Assembly: GCA_002450755.1 (NCBI GenBank)
Contig: DKAI01000085.1
Location: 1-6,429, forward strand
DNA: 6,429 bases
Direction: 5' to 3'
DNA from: Deltaproteobacteria bacterium UBA6930
GTDB lineage: Bacteria > Myxococcota_A > UBA9160 > UBA6930
Shown: in pieces, positions 1 to 6,170 of the stretch
Layout: each line of letters starts with the position of its first letter
Numbering within the stretch: the first letter of the stretch is position 1
Translations under genes and position numbers: made by a program
The notes under the pieces: generated by a model
Seen by the model: the letters and a program-made list of their open reading frames with translations, nothing else
The model's database searches: none
What the model was told of the DNA's origin: nothing

Positions 1-1653
1 ATCCATAAACTGAGATAGCTGACTCGAGCCAAAAAATTCCTTAATCACTGCTGAAACCGGCTTGGAATTAATGAGGTCATGAGGCATTAGCGTCTCAATT
101 TCTTGAAGCGACATCCTCTCCTTAATTGCCCTCTCCATTCTCACGAGTCCTATCCTGTACTGATTCTCCAAAAGCTCGCCTACTACTCTAACCCTCCGAT
201 TTCCTAAATGATCGATGTCATCAACTCTCTTAGTTGGATCGGAACCGTTCTTCAAATCCACCAAGTATTTTACGGCACCCAAAATATCCTCGGGCCGTAG
301 AGTAAGGAGTTCACTCAAAGGGAGTTCTTCCCCTTCAGATCCATCTACTTGCGACCTAGCCTTAACCTTTTCGCTTGCCTCAAAATTTAGCTTGTGATTC
401 AACTTCAATCGGCCTACCCGAGAAAGGTCATACCTCTCAGAATTAAAGAATAAATTCTGAAATAAATTGGTCGCTGTATCTAAGGTAGGAGGATCCCCCG
501 GTCGGAGTCGTCTGTAAATATCGATTATCGCTTCCTCGCGCGTAACTGTTTTATCCGCGAGTAACGTATCTCTGATAGCAGTACCACTTCCCAGCGGATC
601 CAAATACAAGAGAGGAAACTCTGTAATCTCCCGAGCCGCGAGATCATTAAAGATTTCTTCGGAAACTTCCTCTCCGCACTCGAGTACTACCTCACCCGTA
701 GTCTCATCAACAATGTCAATGGGAGCAACTCGCTTGACTGCATCGTCTCTCACCAAATCTTCAACGGCGACTTGAATCCACTCGATACCCGCTTCACCTA
801 TTCGTCTAACAGCTGCCGCTGTGAATTTCCTGTCTTTCCGCACTAGGACTTTACCGTCCTCGGACTTAACCTCCTTAGTGCAACGCTGACCGATCAGAAT
901 CTCTGGTACAACGCTTTTAAAGACCTTCTTGCCGTCGACTCGAATTTGTTCAGGAGTATAAAAATACGAAAGCAGGTCTTCCGCCGTGTACCCGAGCGCT
1001 TTCAAAAGTACGGTTACAAGAATTTTTCGTCTTCGATCTATCCGCGCGTGCAAAAGATCTTTATGGTCAAACTCTAAGTCAAGCCAAGAACCCCGGTATG
1101 GAATGATCCTGCAAGAAAATAGTTTCTTCCCTGCGGCGCTTACAGTTGTGGAACGAGTGGTGTCGAAAAAAATTCCTGGTGATCGGTGTAGTTGAGAAAC
1201 GATCACTCTCTCAGTCCCGTTGACGATAAAGGTACCATTTTCCGTCATTATCGGTATTTCACCGAAATACACTTCTTGCTCTTTTACATCACGAATGCTT
1301 TGCTGACCATTTGCATCGTCCCAGGCGACAAGTCGAATTGTCACCTTGAAGGGTGCTGCGTAGGTCATTCCACGCTGAAGACATTCCTCAACGTCATACT
1401 TTGGCTCTTCAAGGGAGTAACCGACAAACTCGAGGGATGCCGTGTCGTTGAAATCTTTAATAGGAAAAACAGAATTAAAGACTGCCTGGAGTCCCGTGCT
1501 TTCTCTTTTCTCTGGCTCAATTCTCGTCTGAAGAAACCCCTCGAAGCTTTGCTTCTGAATATCAATCAGATTCGGGAATTCAAGAATCCTAGGAATCTTT
1601 GAAAAGTCTTTTCTCAGGCGGGGAGCTGTTTCGCAAAACTGTATATCGGCCAC
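1..1653 (-). CDS. rpoB: RNA polymerase beta subunit, N-terminal part (551 codons, runs off left edge)
   Basis: Catalytic beta subunit of DNA-dependent RNA polymerase. I translated the minus strand from GTG at 1653 and it stays open to base 1, so the gene is cut by the window edge, not broken. Visible family blocks include GLQAVFNSVFPI (54-65), GTERVIVSQLHRSPG (146-160), IIPYRGSWLDLEFD (183-196), RRLRPGDPPT (381-390), VDDIDHLGNRR (477-487) and EFFGSSQLSQFMD (539-551). The last block is the start of rifampicin cluster I. It matches E. coli up to D516 with no known resistance change, but the H526 and S531 equivalents lie outside. GTG is the only plausible start: an in-frame TGA lies upstream, and GGAGG sits 5 nt before it. 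The fragment is about 35 residues longer than the E. coli equivalent, mainly from an acidic insert near 424-450. The usual DKGKTHSSGK segment is replaced near 165-176. It follows rplL by 51 nt; rpoC is expected beyond the window. Confidence 0.97.
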   Translation of the reverse strand, partial: MADIQFCETAPRLRKDFSKIPRILEFPNLIDIQKQSFEGFLQTRIEPEKRESTGLQAVFNSVFPIKDFNDTASLEFVGYSLEEPKYDVEECLQRGMTYAAPFKVTIRLVAWDDANGQQSIRDVKEQEVYFGEIPIMTENGTFIVNGTERVIVSQLHRSPGIFFDTTRSTTVSAAGKKLFSCRIIPYRGSWLDLEFDHKDLLHARIDRRRKILVTVLLKALGYTAEDLLSYFYTPEQIRVDGKKVFKSVVPEILIGQRCTKEVKSEDGKVLVRKDRKFTAAAVRRIGEAGIEWIQVAVEDLVRDDAVKRVAPIDIVDETTGEVVLECGEEVSEEIFNDLAAREITEFPLLYLDPLGSGTAIRDTLLADKTVTREEAIIDIYRRLRPGDPPTLDTATNLFQNLFFNSERYDLSRVGRLKLNHKLNFEASEKVKARSQVDGSEGEELPLSELLTLRPEDILGAVKYLVDLKNGSDPTKRVDDIDHLGNRRVRVVGELLENQYRIGLVRMERAIKERMSLQEIETLMPHDLINSKPVSAVIKEFFGSSQLSQFMD

Positions 1654-1658
1654 TTGAG

Positions 1659-1663
1659 CCTCC
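1659..1663 (-). promoter_or_regulatory. Ribosome binding site deciding the rpoB GTG start
   Basis: A perfect GGAGG lies 5 nt upstream of GTG at 1653. With an in-frame TGA further upstream and no ATG in between, it fixes the rpoB start. The nine bases GGAGGCTCA are identical to those in front of secE. Confidence 0.85.
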
Positions 1664-1691
1664 GGTCTAAGGTTCGTGATATTTCATCAAT

Positions 1692-1705
1692 ACCGCTCTT
1701 GCGGT
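1692..1705 (-). other. Small hairpin at the rplL stop codon
   Basis: On the transcribed strand ACCGC and GCGGT pair around an AAGA loop, giving a 5-bp stem that begins at the last base of the rplL stop. No U-run follows, so it is not an intrinsic terminator. E. coli has an attenuator and an RNase III site between rplL and rpoB. This short stem could be a weak counterpart, or it could be chance. Confidence 0.35.
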
Positions 1706-2082
1706 TACTTCACGTCTACTTGGCCTCCGGCGGCCTCCACCTGTTCCTTTAACTTACCGGCATCTTCCTTTGAAACACCTTCCTTTATTGGCTTCGGTGC
1801 TCCCTCAACCAACTCCTTTGCTTCCTTGAGACCTAAGCCCGTGATCGTCCGCACTTCTTTAATGACCTGGATCTTTTTATCACCGGCGGCGACCAAGATA
1901 ACATCGAACTCATCCTTATCTTCAGCAGCCGCCTCTGCTCCAGCAGCTGGCGCGCCAGCTGCAACCGCCACTGGGGCCGCGGCTGAGACTCCCCAGCTTT
2001 CTTCCAAAAGCTTTGCAAGTTCAGCAGCCTCCATAACCGTAAGTTCCGAGAGTTGTTCAACAATCGCATTTAAATCAGCCAT
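1705..2082 (-). CDS. rplL: 50S ribosomal protein L7/L12
   Basis: Stalk protein that recruits and stimulates translational GTPases (EF-Tu, EF-G, IF2) and is present as several dimers on L10. At 125 residues it has normal family length. The N-terminal dimerisation domain (about 1-35, with LTVMEAAELAKLLEESWGV) binds the L10 C-terminal helix. An Ala/Pro/Gly-rich hinge follows (about 34-55). The C-terminal factor-binding domain (about 57-125) carries the conserved VIKEVRTITGLGLKEAKELVEGAPKPIKEG core, seen here in order from residue 74. The ATG start has GGGAA 7 nt upstream, and a TAG lies directly before the ATG. It sits 147 nt after rplJ, the longest gap among the ribosomal protein genes here, and 51 nt before rpoB. 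The N-terminal domain and hinge look alphaproteobacterial by memory, unlike NusG and RpoB. Identification is secure. Confidence 0.98.
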   Translation of the reverse strand: MADLNAIVEQLSELTVMEAAELAKLLEESWGVSAAAPVAVAAGAPAAGAEAAAEDKDEFDVILVAAGDKKIQVIKEVRTITGLGLKEAKELVEGAPKPIKEGVSKEDAGKLKEQVEAAGGQVDVK

Positions 2083-2152
2083 CTAGTTCTTCCCTTTCCA
2101 AAAAATAACAGCGAAGGCAGTCTCTTCCGCCAAGTTCGCCTCACCCTATCGA

Positions 2153-2178
2153 GTACCACCAACTTATTCTGGTGGTAC
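2153..2178 (-). promoter_or_regulatory. Strong hairpin in the rplJ-rplL spacer, possible attenuator or processing site
   Basis: On the transcribed strand GTACCACCA pairs perfectly with TGGTGGTAC. A further G-U pair closes a 6-nt AATAAG loop, giving 10 bp in all. No U-tract follows, so it is not a simple terminator. About 30 nt upstream (2207-2212) CTGGTG is complementary to CACCAG in the 5' arm. ACCACC at 2193-2198 could compete for the GGTGGT of the 3' arm. This layout permits mutually exclusive folds. A role in setting the L7/L12 to L10 ratio, or RNase cleavage, is inference. Confidence 0.5.
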
Positions 2179-2229
2179 AGCTCATTTTTGTGGCCCGGTG
2201 GTCTAACTCACCAGTCCCAGTCCAAATTT

Positions 2230-2772
2230 CTAATCGTCCGCGCCTTGCCCCAATTGAGCCTCTCGCGCTCCTACCAGCCGGCCAAGTTGCCCTGCCGGAG
2301 CCTGCATCAAAGTCGCAAGCTTTCTCGCTGGACCCTGTAACAAACCAACTAATTTCGCCCGCAACTCGTCTAAACTTGGCAGCGTGGCAAGAGTGGCAAT
2401 GTCCGTCGTACTAACCAACTGACCCTCTACCAACCCGGCCCTCAACTCAAGCTCCTCATGCTCTTCCGCGTAGTCGACAAGAACCTTTGCCAAGCCGGCG
2501 GGATCACCGTATGAAAAAGCTAATGCCGTGGGGCCCGTAAACTGGTCCCTTAGTTCCGCAGAATCGGTTCCATCAACCGCCAAACGCAGCAAAGTGTTTT
2601 TCGCGACTTGATATTCGTAAGACTGGGCTCCATCTTGACGAAGTTTTCGCCTCAAAACGTTTATATCCTCTACCGTCAAGCCCCGATAGTCAGCAACGAA
2701 AACGCTCGATGCTCGCTGGAATTTTTCTCGCAGTTTCGTAACTTGAATTTCTTTTTCGGCTCGCGTTAGCAT
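2230..2772 (-). CDS. rplJ: 50S ribosomal protein L10
   Basis: Stalk base protein that anchors L7/L12 dimers to 23S rRNA beside L11. In many bacteria it represses its own mRNA as the L10-L12 complex. At 180 residues it is somewhat longer than E. coli L10 (165). The N-terminal rRNA/L11-binding domain shows VFVADYRGLTVEDINVLRRKLR (24-45) and YEYQVAKNTLLRLA (53-66), then FTGPTALAFSYGDP (78-91). The C-terminal part (from about 130) has SLDELRAKLVGLLQGPARKLATLMQAP and an extended helix-like tail expected to hold the L7/L12 dimers. The ATG start has AGGAG 6 nt upstream, overlapping the rplA stop, and the gap to rplA is only 9 nt. This leaves no room for an L10 leader in its usual place directly before rplJ. 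Identification is secure. Confidence 0.97.
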   Translation of the reverse strand: MLTRAEKEIQVTKLREKFQRASSVFVADYRGLTVEDINVLRRKLRQDGAQSYEYQVAKNTLLRLAVDGTDSAELRDQFTGPTALAFSYGDPAGLAKVLVDYAEEHEELELRAGLVEGQLVSTTDIATLATLPSLDELRAKLVGLLQGPARKLATLMQAPAGQLGRLVGAREAQLGQGADD

Positions 2773-2781
2773 CTTCTTCTC

Positions 2782-3483
2782 CTAGGCCGCCACCGCGGAG
2801 CTGGCAGAAATCGAAATCCCCGGCCCCATGGTCGTTGAAAGCGAGACCTTGAGCATGTAGACACCCTTCGCTGACGACGGCTTTGCCTTTCGGACCGCGT
2901 CTATTAAAGCTGTTGCATTTTCGATCAGCTTATCAGTCTCGAAAGATTTTTTCCCTACCGAGGCGTGGATGATTCCAGCTTTATCGACTCGATATTCAAT
3001 CTTGCCAGACTTACTCTCGTTAACAGCCTTACCGACGTCCATCGTTACCGTACCCAATTTAGGATTGGGCATGAGTCCCCGTGGCCCAAGAACCTTACCC
3101 AACCTTCCGACAACACTCATCATGTCTGGCGTAGCTATGACCTGATCGAAATCTAACCAACCTTCATCTTGAATTTTCTTCGCCAGATCTTCCGCTCCCA
3201 CATGATCGGCTCCCGCTTCGCGGGCTTCGGACTCCTTGTCCCCTTTAGCAAAAACTAAAACCCTTACCGATTTTCCTAAACCGTGTGGCAAGACCAGTGC
3301 ACCTCTTACCATTTGGTCAGCATGCCGAGGATCGACGCCAAGCCTGATCGCAATATCGACCGTCTGGTCGAACTTTGTGTCAGGTTGTGCTTTGATAATT
3401 TCCACTGCTTCGGAAAGATCGTATGCACGTGAACTCTCAACCGACTCTGTACTCTTTAAATAACGTTTACCCGGCTTAGGCAC
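2782..3483 (-). CDS. rplA: 50S ribosomal protein L1
   Basis: Forms the mobile L1 stalk that handles deacylated tRNA at the E site. In many bacteria it also represses the rplKA mRNA. Its 233 residues match the usual length. Recognisable blocks are YDLSEAVEIIKA (21-32), KFDQTVDIAIRLGVDPRHADQMVRGALVLPHGLGK (37-71, the typical L1 signature region) and the central ATPDMMSVVGRLGKVLGPRGLMPNPKLGTV stretch, followed by the C-terminal KIEYRVDKAGIIHASVGKKSF and MGPGISI. The start is GTG, 1 nt after the rplK stop. A G-rich Shine-Dalgarno stretch (AGAGGGGG at 3490-3497) lies inside the end of rplK, so the two genes are likely translationally coupled. Identification is secure. Confidence 0.97.
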   Translation of the reverse strand: MPKPGKRYLKSTESVESSRAYDLSEAVEIIKAQPDTKFDQTVDIAIRLGVDPRHADQMVRGALVLPHGLGKSVRVLVFAKGDKESEAREAGADHVGAEDLAKKIQDEGWLDFDQVIATPDMMSVVGRLGKVLGPRGLMPNPKLGTVTMDVGKAVNESKSGKIEYRVDKAGIIHASVGKKSFETDKLIENATALIDAVRKAKPSSAKGVYMLKVSLSTTMGPGISISASSAVAA

Positions 3484-3484
3484 C

Positions 3485-3913
3485 TTAAGCCCCCTCTACT
3501 TCTAGACCCATCGATCTGGCAGTACCAGCAACGATCTTCATGGCTGCATCAATGTCATTCGCGTTTAGGTCGGGCATTTTTATTTCAGCAATCTCTTGTA
3601 GCTGAGCTCTTGTAACCGAGCCTACCTTTTCTCTGTTCGGTTCACCGGAACCCTTATCAACCTTCGCTGCCCGTTTAAGCAGTACCGCTGCAGGTGGGGT
3701 TTTTAGGTCGAAAGTAAAAGTTCTATCTGCATAGACAGTTATAACCGCGGGGATAATCAAACCCGCCTGGTCCTGCGTTCTAGCATTAAAAGCCTTGCAA
3801 AACTCCATGATATTCAATCCGTGCTGGCCCAGCGCCGGGCCTACAGGAGGAGAGGGATTTGCCTGACCTGCTGGGCATTGAAGTTTTATGACTGCTATGA
3901 CTTTTTTGGCCAC
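3485..3913 (-). CDS. rplK: 50S ribosomal protein L11
   Basis: Binds 23S rRNA at the GTPase-associated centre. It is the thiostrepton site partner and is needed for RelA-dependent stringent response in proteobacteria. I start it at GTG 3913, giving MAKKVIAVIKLQ and 142 residues, the same length as E. coli L11. An in-frame TTG at 3934 would add seven residues (MSRRFNI) that the family lacks. It would also put the AGAAGG Shine-Dalgarno, which lies 9 nt before the GTG, inside the gene. The N-terminal domain carries the proline-rich ANPSPPVGPALGQHG (18-32) and NIMEFCKAFNART; the C-terminal rRNA-binding domain has KTPPAAVLLKRAA (71-83), GSGEPNREKVG and TARSMGLEVEG. It lies 35 nt after nusG and 1 nt before rplA. 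Confidence 0.97.
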   Translation of the reverse strand: MAKKVIAVIKLQCPAGQANPSPPVGPALGQHGLNIMEFCKAFNARTQDQAGLIIPAVITVYADRTFTFDLKTPPAAVLLKRAAKVDKGSGEPNREKVGSVTRAQLQEIAEIKMPDLNANDIDAAMKIVAGTARSMGLEVEGA

Positions 3914-3922
3914 AATATTAAA

Positions 3923-3928
3923 CCTTCT
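3923..3928 (-). promoter_or_regulatory. Ribosome binding site deciding the rplK GTG start
   Basis: AGAAGG lies 9 nt upstream of GTG at 3913. It supports the 142-residue form of L11 over a TTG start at 3934, which would translate through this site. Confidence 0.75.
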
Positions 3929-3948
3929 GCTCAATCCAAAAAGAGCGG

Positions 3949-4497
3949 TTAAGCCTTATCCAAGTTTGAGTAATCGACCACAACGGGCGTTGCCCTACCG
4001 AAAACCTGGACCATCACACGAACCTTTTCTTTGTCCGGCTGAACTTCTTCTACAAAGCCCGAGAAATTGGCAAATGGGCCGCTAATGACCCGAACGCTTT
4101 CTCCCTCCTCGAAGCTAATTATCGGCTTCGGCTTTGAGGCCCCTTCTTTCATCTGCTCCGTCATCCGGTTAACTTCTTCGTCATCAATCGGAGTAGGCTT
4201 TTCGCCGCCACCCACAAACCCGGTTACCTTTGGAGTGTCCTTTACGACGTGCCACGTCTCATCCGTCAAAAGCATCCGCACCAAAATATATCCAGGGAAA
4301 AACTTCCGCTTAGAGGTCTTCTTTTCCCCTTTAACGAGCTCAACGACCTGCTCTTCCGGAATAAGCACTTCATCGAACTTATCCTCATGGCCAAACACTT
4401 TTGCCCTTTCCAGAAGAGAGTGCTTAGCTCGAGCCTCATAACCAGAATAGGTGTGAACTATGTACCAGTGCTTTGAAGGTGCCACCGCCTGCGCCAT
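3949..4497 (-). CDS. nusG: Transcription termination/antitermination factor NusG
   Basis: Spt5-family elongation factor. Its N-terminal NGN domain binds the RNA polymerase clamp, and its C-terminal KOW domain binds Rho or ribosomal protein S10, coupling transcription to translation. Length (182) is typical. The NGN domain (about 9-115) shows HWYIVHTYSGYE (10-21), the basic stretch VKGEKKTSKRKFFPGYILV (55-73, with FFPGY at 66-70) and DTPKVTGFVG (87-96). The KOW domain (about 128-175) shows FEEGESVRVISGPFANFSG and the family ending VFGRATPVVVD. A short linker near residues 100-127 carries no large insert. The ATG start has AAGGA 6 nt upstream, overlapping the secE stop, and the gap to secE is 9 nt, so co-transcription and coupling are likely. 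Identification is secure. Confidence 0.98.
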   Translation of the reverse strand: MAQAVAPSKHWYIVHTYSGYEARAKHSLLERAKVFGHEDKFDEVLIPEEQVVELVKGEKKTSKRKFFPGYILVRMLLTDETWHVVKDTPKVTGFVGGGEKPTPIDDEEVNRMTEQMKEGASKPKPIISFEEGESVRVISGPFANFSGFVEEVQPDKEKVRVMVQVFGRATPVVVDYSNLDKA

Positions 4498-4506
4498 GTT
4501 CTTTCC

Positions 4507-4695
4507 TTAAGAAGGCACGACGAGCTTCATAAGCTGGCCGAGTCCTATATCTATCAGACCAAGTACCGTTGCAATAATTCCTACTATGACCAGCACAGCA
4601 GTAGTCCCCCCGACATACTCCTTTTGAGCTGGCCAAGTAATCTTGTGGAACTCGCCGCGTACTTCTGTCAAATACTGTCGCGCGTTTCCAAACAA
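4507..4695 (-). CDS. secE: Preprotein translocase subunit SecE (short form)
   Basis: Small membrane subunit of the SecYEG channel that clamps SecY. The 62-residue protein is the short, single-span type found in most bacteria, unlike the three-span E. coli form. Residues 11-26 (EVRGEFHKITWPAQKE) form the conserved amphipathic helix and the KxTWP signature. Residues about 32-57 (from TAVLVIVGIIATVLG onward) form the membrane segment, interrupted by one Asp near 49. The start is TTG: an in-frame TAG lies 18-20 nt upstream, no ATG or GTG lies between, and a perfect GGAGG sits 6 nt before the TTG. It lies 64 nt after tRNA-Trp and 9 nt before nusG, the standard bacterial order. Confidence 0.95.
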   Translation of the reverse strand: MFGNARQYLTEVRGEFHKITWPAQKEYVGGTTAVLVIVGIIATVLGLIDIGLGQLMKLVVPS

Positions 4696-4701
4696 CCTGA
4701 G

Positions 4702-4706
4702 CCTCC
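4702..4706 (-). promoter_or_regulatory. Ribosome binding site deciding the secE TTG start
   Basis: GGAGG lies 6 nt upstream of TTG at 4695. An in-frame TAG just upstream and the lack of any ATG or GTG make TTG the only workable start for SecE. Confidence 0.8.
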
Positions 4707-4759
4707 AACGCTAACCGTGACAACACGAGGTTGCCCCAAAATCTGCGTTCTACCTTCAA

Positions 4760-4836
4760 TGGCAGGTGCGGAGGGAGTCGAACCCCCAACCTCCGGATTT
4801 GGAGTCCGGTGCACTAGCCAATTGTGCTACGCACCT
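4760..4836 (-). tRNA. tRNA-Trp (anticodon CCA)
   Basis: A 77-nt cloverleaf with encoded CCA. The acceptor AGGTGCG pairs fully with CGCACCT, with discriminator G. The D stem is GCAC/GTGC. The anticodon stem CCGGA/TCCGG holds the loop CTCCAAA, so the anticodon is CCA. The T stem GGGGG/CCCTC has one G-U pair and the loop is TTCGACT. Placement between tuf and secE matches the proteobacterial order. No terminator is visible before secE, so the tRNA is probably cut out of a longer tuf-secE transcript. Confidence 0.97.
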
Positions 4837-4966
4837 GCAAGTCGAGACCGGTAACCACACCCGACGTCTCGTAAATCGACATCTCTCTGCCCTTTTTTCC
4901 GATCGAGTCTTTTAAATTACTCGTTGAGCTATCTCTTGCCCTCATCGAGTACCGGTTTCTCTTTAG
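4837..4966 (-). other. tuf to tRNA-Trp spacer without rpmG
   Basis: This 130-nt spacer lies where many bacteria carry rpmG (L33). I read the transcribed strand and saw no L33-like frame. The only ATG frame (4814-4945, 43 residues) runs into the tRNA and resembles nothing I know. The spacer holds two similar stretches, ACCGGTACTCGA near its 5' end and ACCGGTCTCGA near its 3' end. No intrinsic terminator (GC stem plus U-run) is visible. Confidence 0.6.
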
Positions 4967-6157
4967 CTACTCGATAATTTCCGACACAACTCCGGCGCCT
5001 ACCGTTCGTCCACCCTCGCGAATCGCAAACCGTAACTCGGCATCCATCGCGATTGGTGTAATAAGTTCAATACTCATCTCAATATTGTCGCCTGGCATTA
5101 CCATTTCCGTCCCATCGGGCAAATTCGCTACACCCGTCACATCGGTCGTACGAAAGTAAAACTGAGGACGATAGCCCGTGAAAAACGGCGTATGGCGACC
5201 GCCTTCCTCCTTGGTCAAGACGTATGCCTGGCCTTTGAATTTAGTGTGCGGTGTAATTGATCCGGGCTTGGAAAGGACTTGACCGCGTTCAACTTCTTCT
5301 TTCGCCGTCCCTCGGAGTAAGCAGCCTACGTTATCTCCAGCCTGGCCCTCATCGAGAATTTTTCGGAACATCTCCACTCCCGTACAAACTGTCTTCTGGG
5401 TGTCCTTGATGCCTACGATTTCGACCTCATCGCCAGTATGAACGATCCCCTGCTCAACACGACCGGTAACCACAGTACCCCTGCCTGTAATCGAGAAGAC
5501 ATCCTCAATGGGCATAAGAAAATCTTTATCCAATGCGCGTTCCGGCTCAGGGATTGTTGCATCGAGAGCTTCCATCAACTCGTCAATGCACTTATTCGCC
5601 TCATCGTTCGTTGGATCTTCGCCGGCTGCAAGTGCAGACCCCATAACGATGGGAATATCGTCGCCGGGGAAATCATAGTTCGAAAGCAGCTCGCGAACCT
5701 CGAGTTCCACCAGCTCCAGCAGTTCCTCATCGTCAACCTGATCTATCTTGTTAAGGAATACGACAATATGCGGAACGTTAACCTGCCGAGCTAAGAGGAC
5801 ATGCTCTCTTGTTTGGGGCATTGGCCCATCAGCCGCGGATACAACTAAAATTGCACCATCCATCTGGGCAGCACCAGTTATCATATTCTTCACATAGTCG
5901 GCGTGGCCCGGGCAATCCACGTGAGCATAATGGCGAGCGTCAGACTGATACTCCACATGGGCGGTCGCGATCGTGATTCCACGTTCTCGCTCTTCTGGAG
6001 CCTTATCAATGTTTTCAAACGCCACTTTGTCCGCCAGCCCCTTGTGCGCCTGACGGGACGTGATCGCCGCCGTCAAGGTCGTCTTGCCGTGGTCAACGTG
6101 GCCGATAGTCCCCACGTTAACGTGAGGCTTAGTCCGTTCGAATTTCTCCTTCGCCAT
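4967..6157 (-). CDS. tuf: Elongation factor Tu
   Basis: GTPase that carries aminoacyl-tRNA to the ribosomal A site. The 396 residues are full length. The GTPase domain shows G1 GHVDHGKT (19-26), switch I RGITI (59-63), G3 DCPGH (81-85, with the catalytic His85), G4 NKID (136-139) and G5 SAL (174-176). Domains II and III follow, with DVFSITGRGTVVTGRVEQG, then YRPQFYFRTTDVTG and MVMPGDN, ending GAGVVSEIIE. No key residue is missing. The ATG start has AAGGAA 7 nt upstream. It sits between tRNA-Thr and tRNA-Trp, the position of E. coli tufB. Whether a second tuf copy exists elsewhere cannot be seen here. The 192-nt leader shows no promoter I trust, so transcription probably starts before the tRNA-Thr. 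Confidence 0.99.
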   Translation of the reverse strand: MAKEKFERTKPHVNVGTIGHVDHGKTTLTAAITSRQAHKGLADKVAFENIDKAPEERERGITIATAHVEYQSDARHYAHVDCPGHADYVKNMITGAAQMDGAILVVSAADGPMPQTREHVLLARQVNVPHIVVFLNKIDQVDDEELLELVELEVRELLSNYDFPGDDIPIVMGSALAAGEDPTNDEANKCIDELMEALDATIPEPERALDKDFLMPIEDVFSITGRGTVVTGRVEQGIVHTGDEVEIVGIKDTQKTVCTGVEMFRKILDEGQAGDNVGCLLRGTAKEEVERGQVLSKPGSITPHTKFKGQAYVLTKEEGGRHTPFFTGYRPQFYFRTTDVTGVANLPDGTEMVMPGDNIEMSIELITPIAMDAELRFAIREGGRTVGAGVVSEIIE

Positions 6158-6164
6158 CGCTCTC

Positions 6165-6170
6165 TTCCTT
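6165..6170 (-). promoter_or_regulatory. Ribosome binding site of tuf
   Basis: AAGGAA lies 7 nt upstream of the tuf ATG, within a purine-rich stretch (GGGAAAGAAGGAAGAGAG), as expected for a highly translated gene. Confidence 0.7.

Noticed and set aside
1192..1602. 136-residue plus-strand reading frame
   Set aside because: It lies wholly antisense to rpoB, which translates into conserved blocks, and its own protein shows no recognisable domain.
1..1653. Possible broken rpoB, because no closed reading frame spans this region
   Set aside because: Hand translation from GTG 1653 is open through all 551 codons to base 1; the gene simply leaves the window.
1676..2086. 136-residue plus-strand frame rich in Ala and Ser
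   Set aside because: It is the antisense of rplL; the Ala-rich text comes from the complement of the L7/L12 hinge.
4067..4441. 124-residue plus-strand frame
   Set aside because: It is antisense to nusG, an unambiguous gene.
4814..4945. 43-residue minus-strand ATG frame after tuf, a candidate small gene or L33
   Set aside because: It lacks L33 motifs, has no clear Shine-Dalgarno and runs into the tRNA-Trp gene.
5438..5794. 118-residue plus-strand frame
   Set aside because: It is antisense to tuf, with no recognisable motif of its own.
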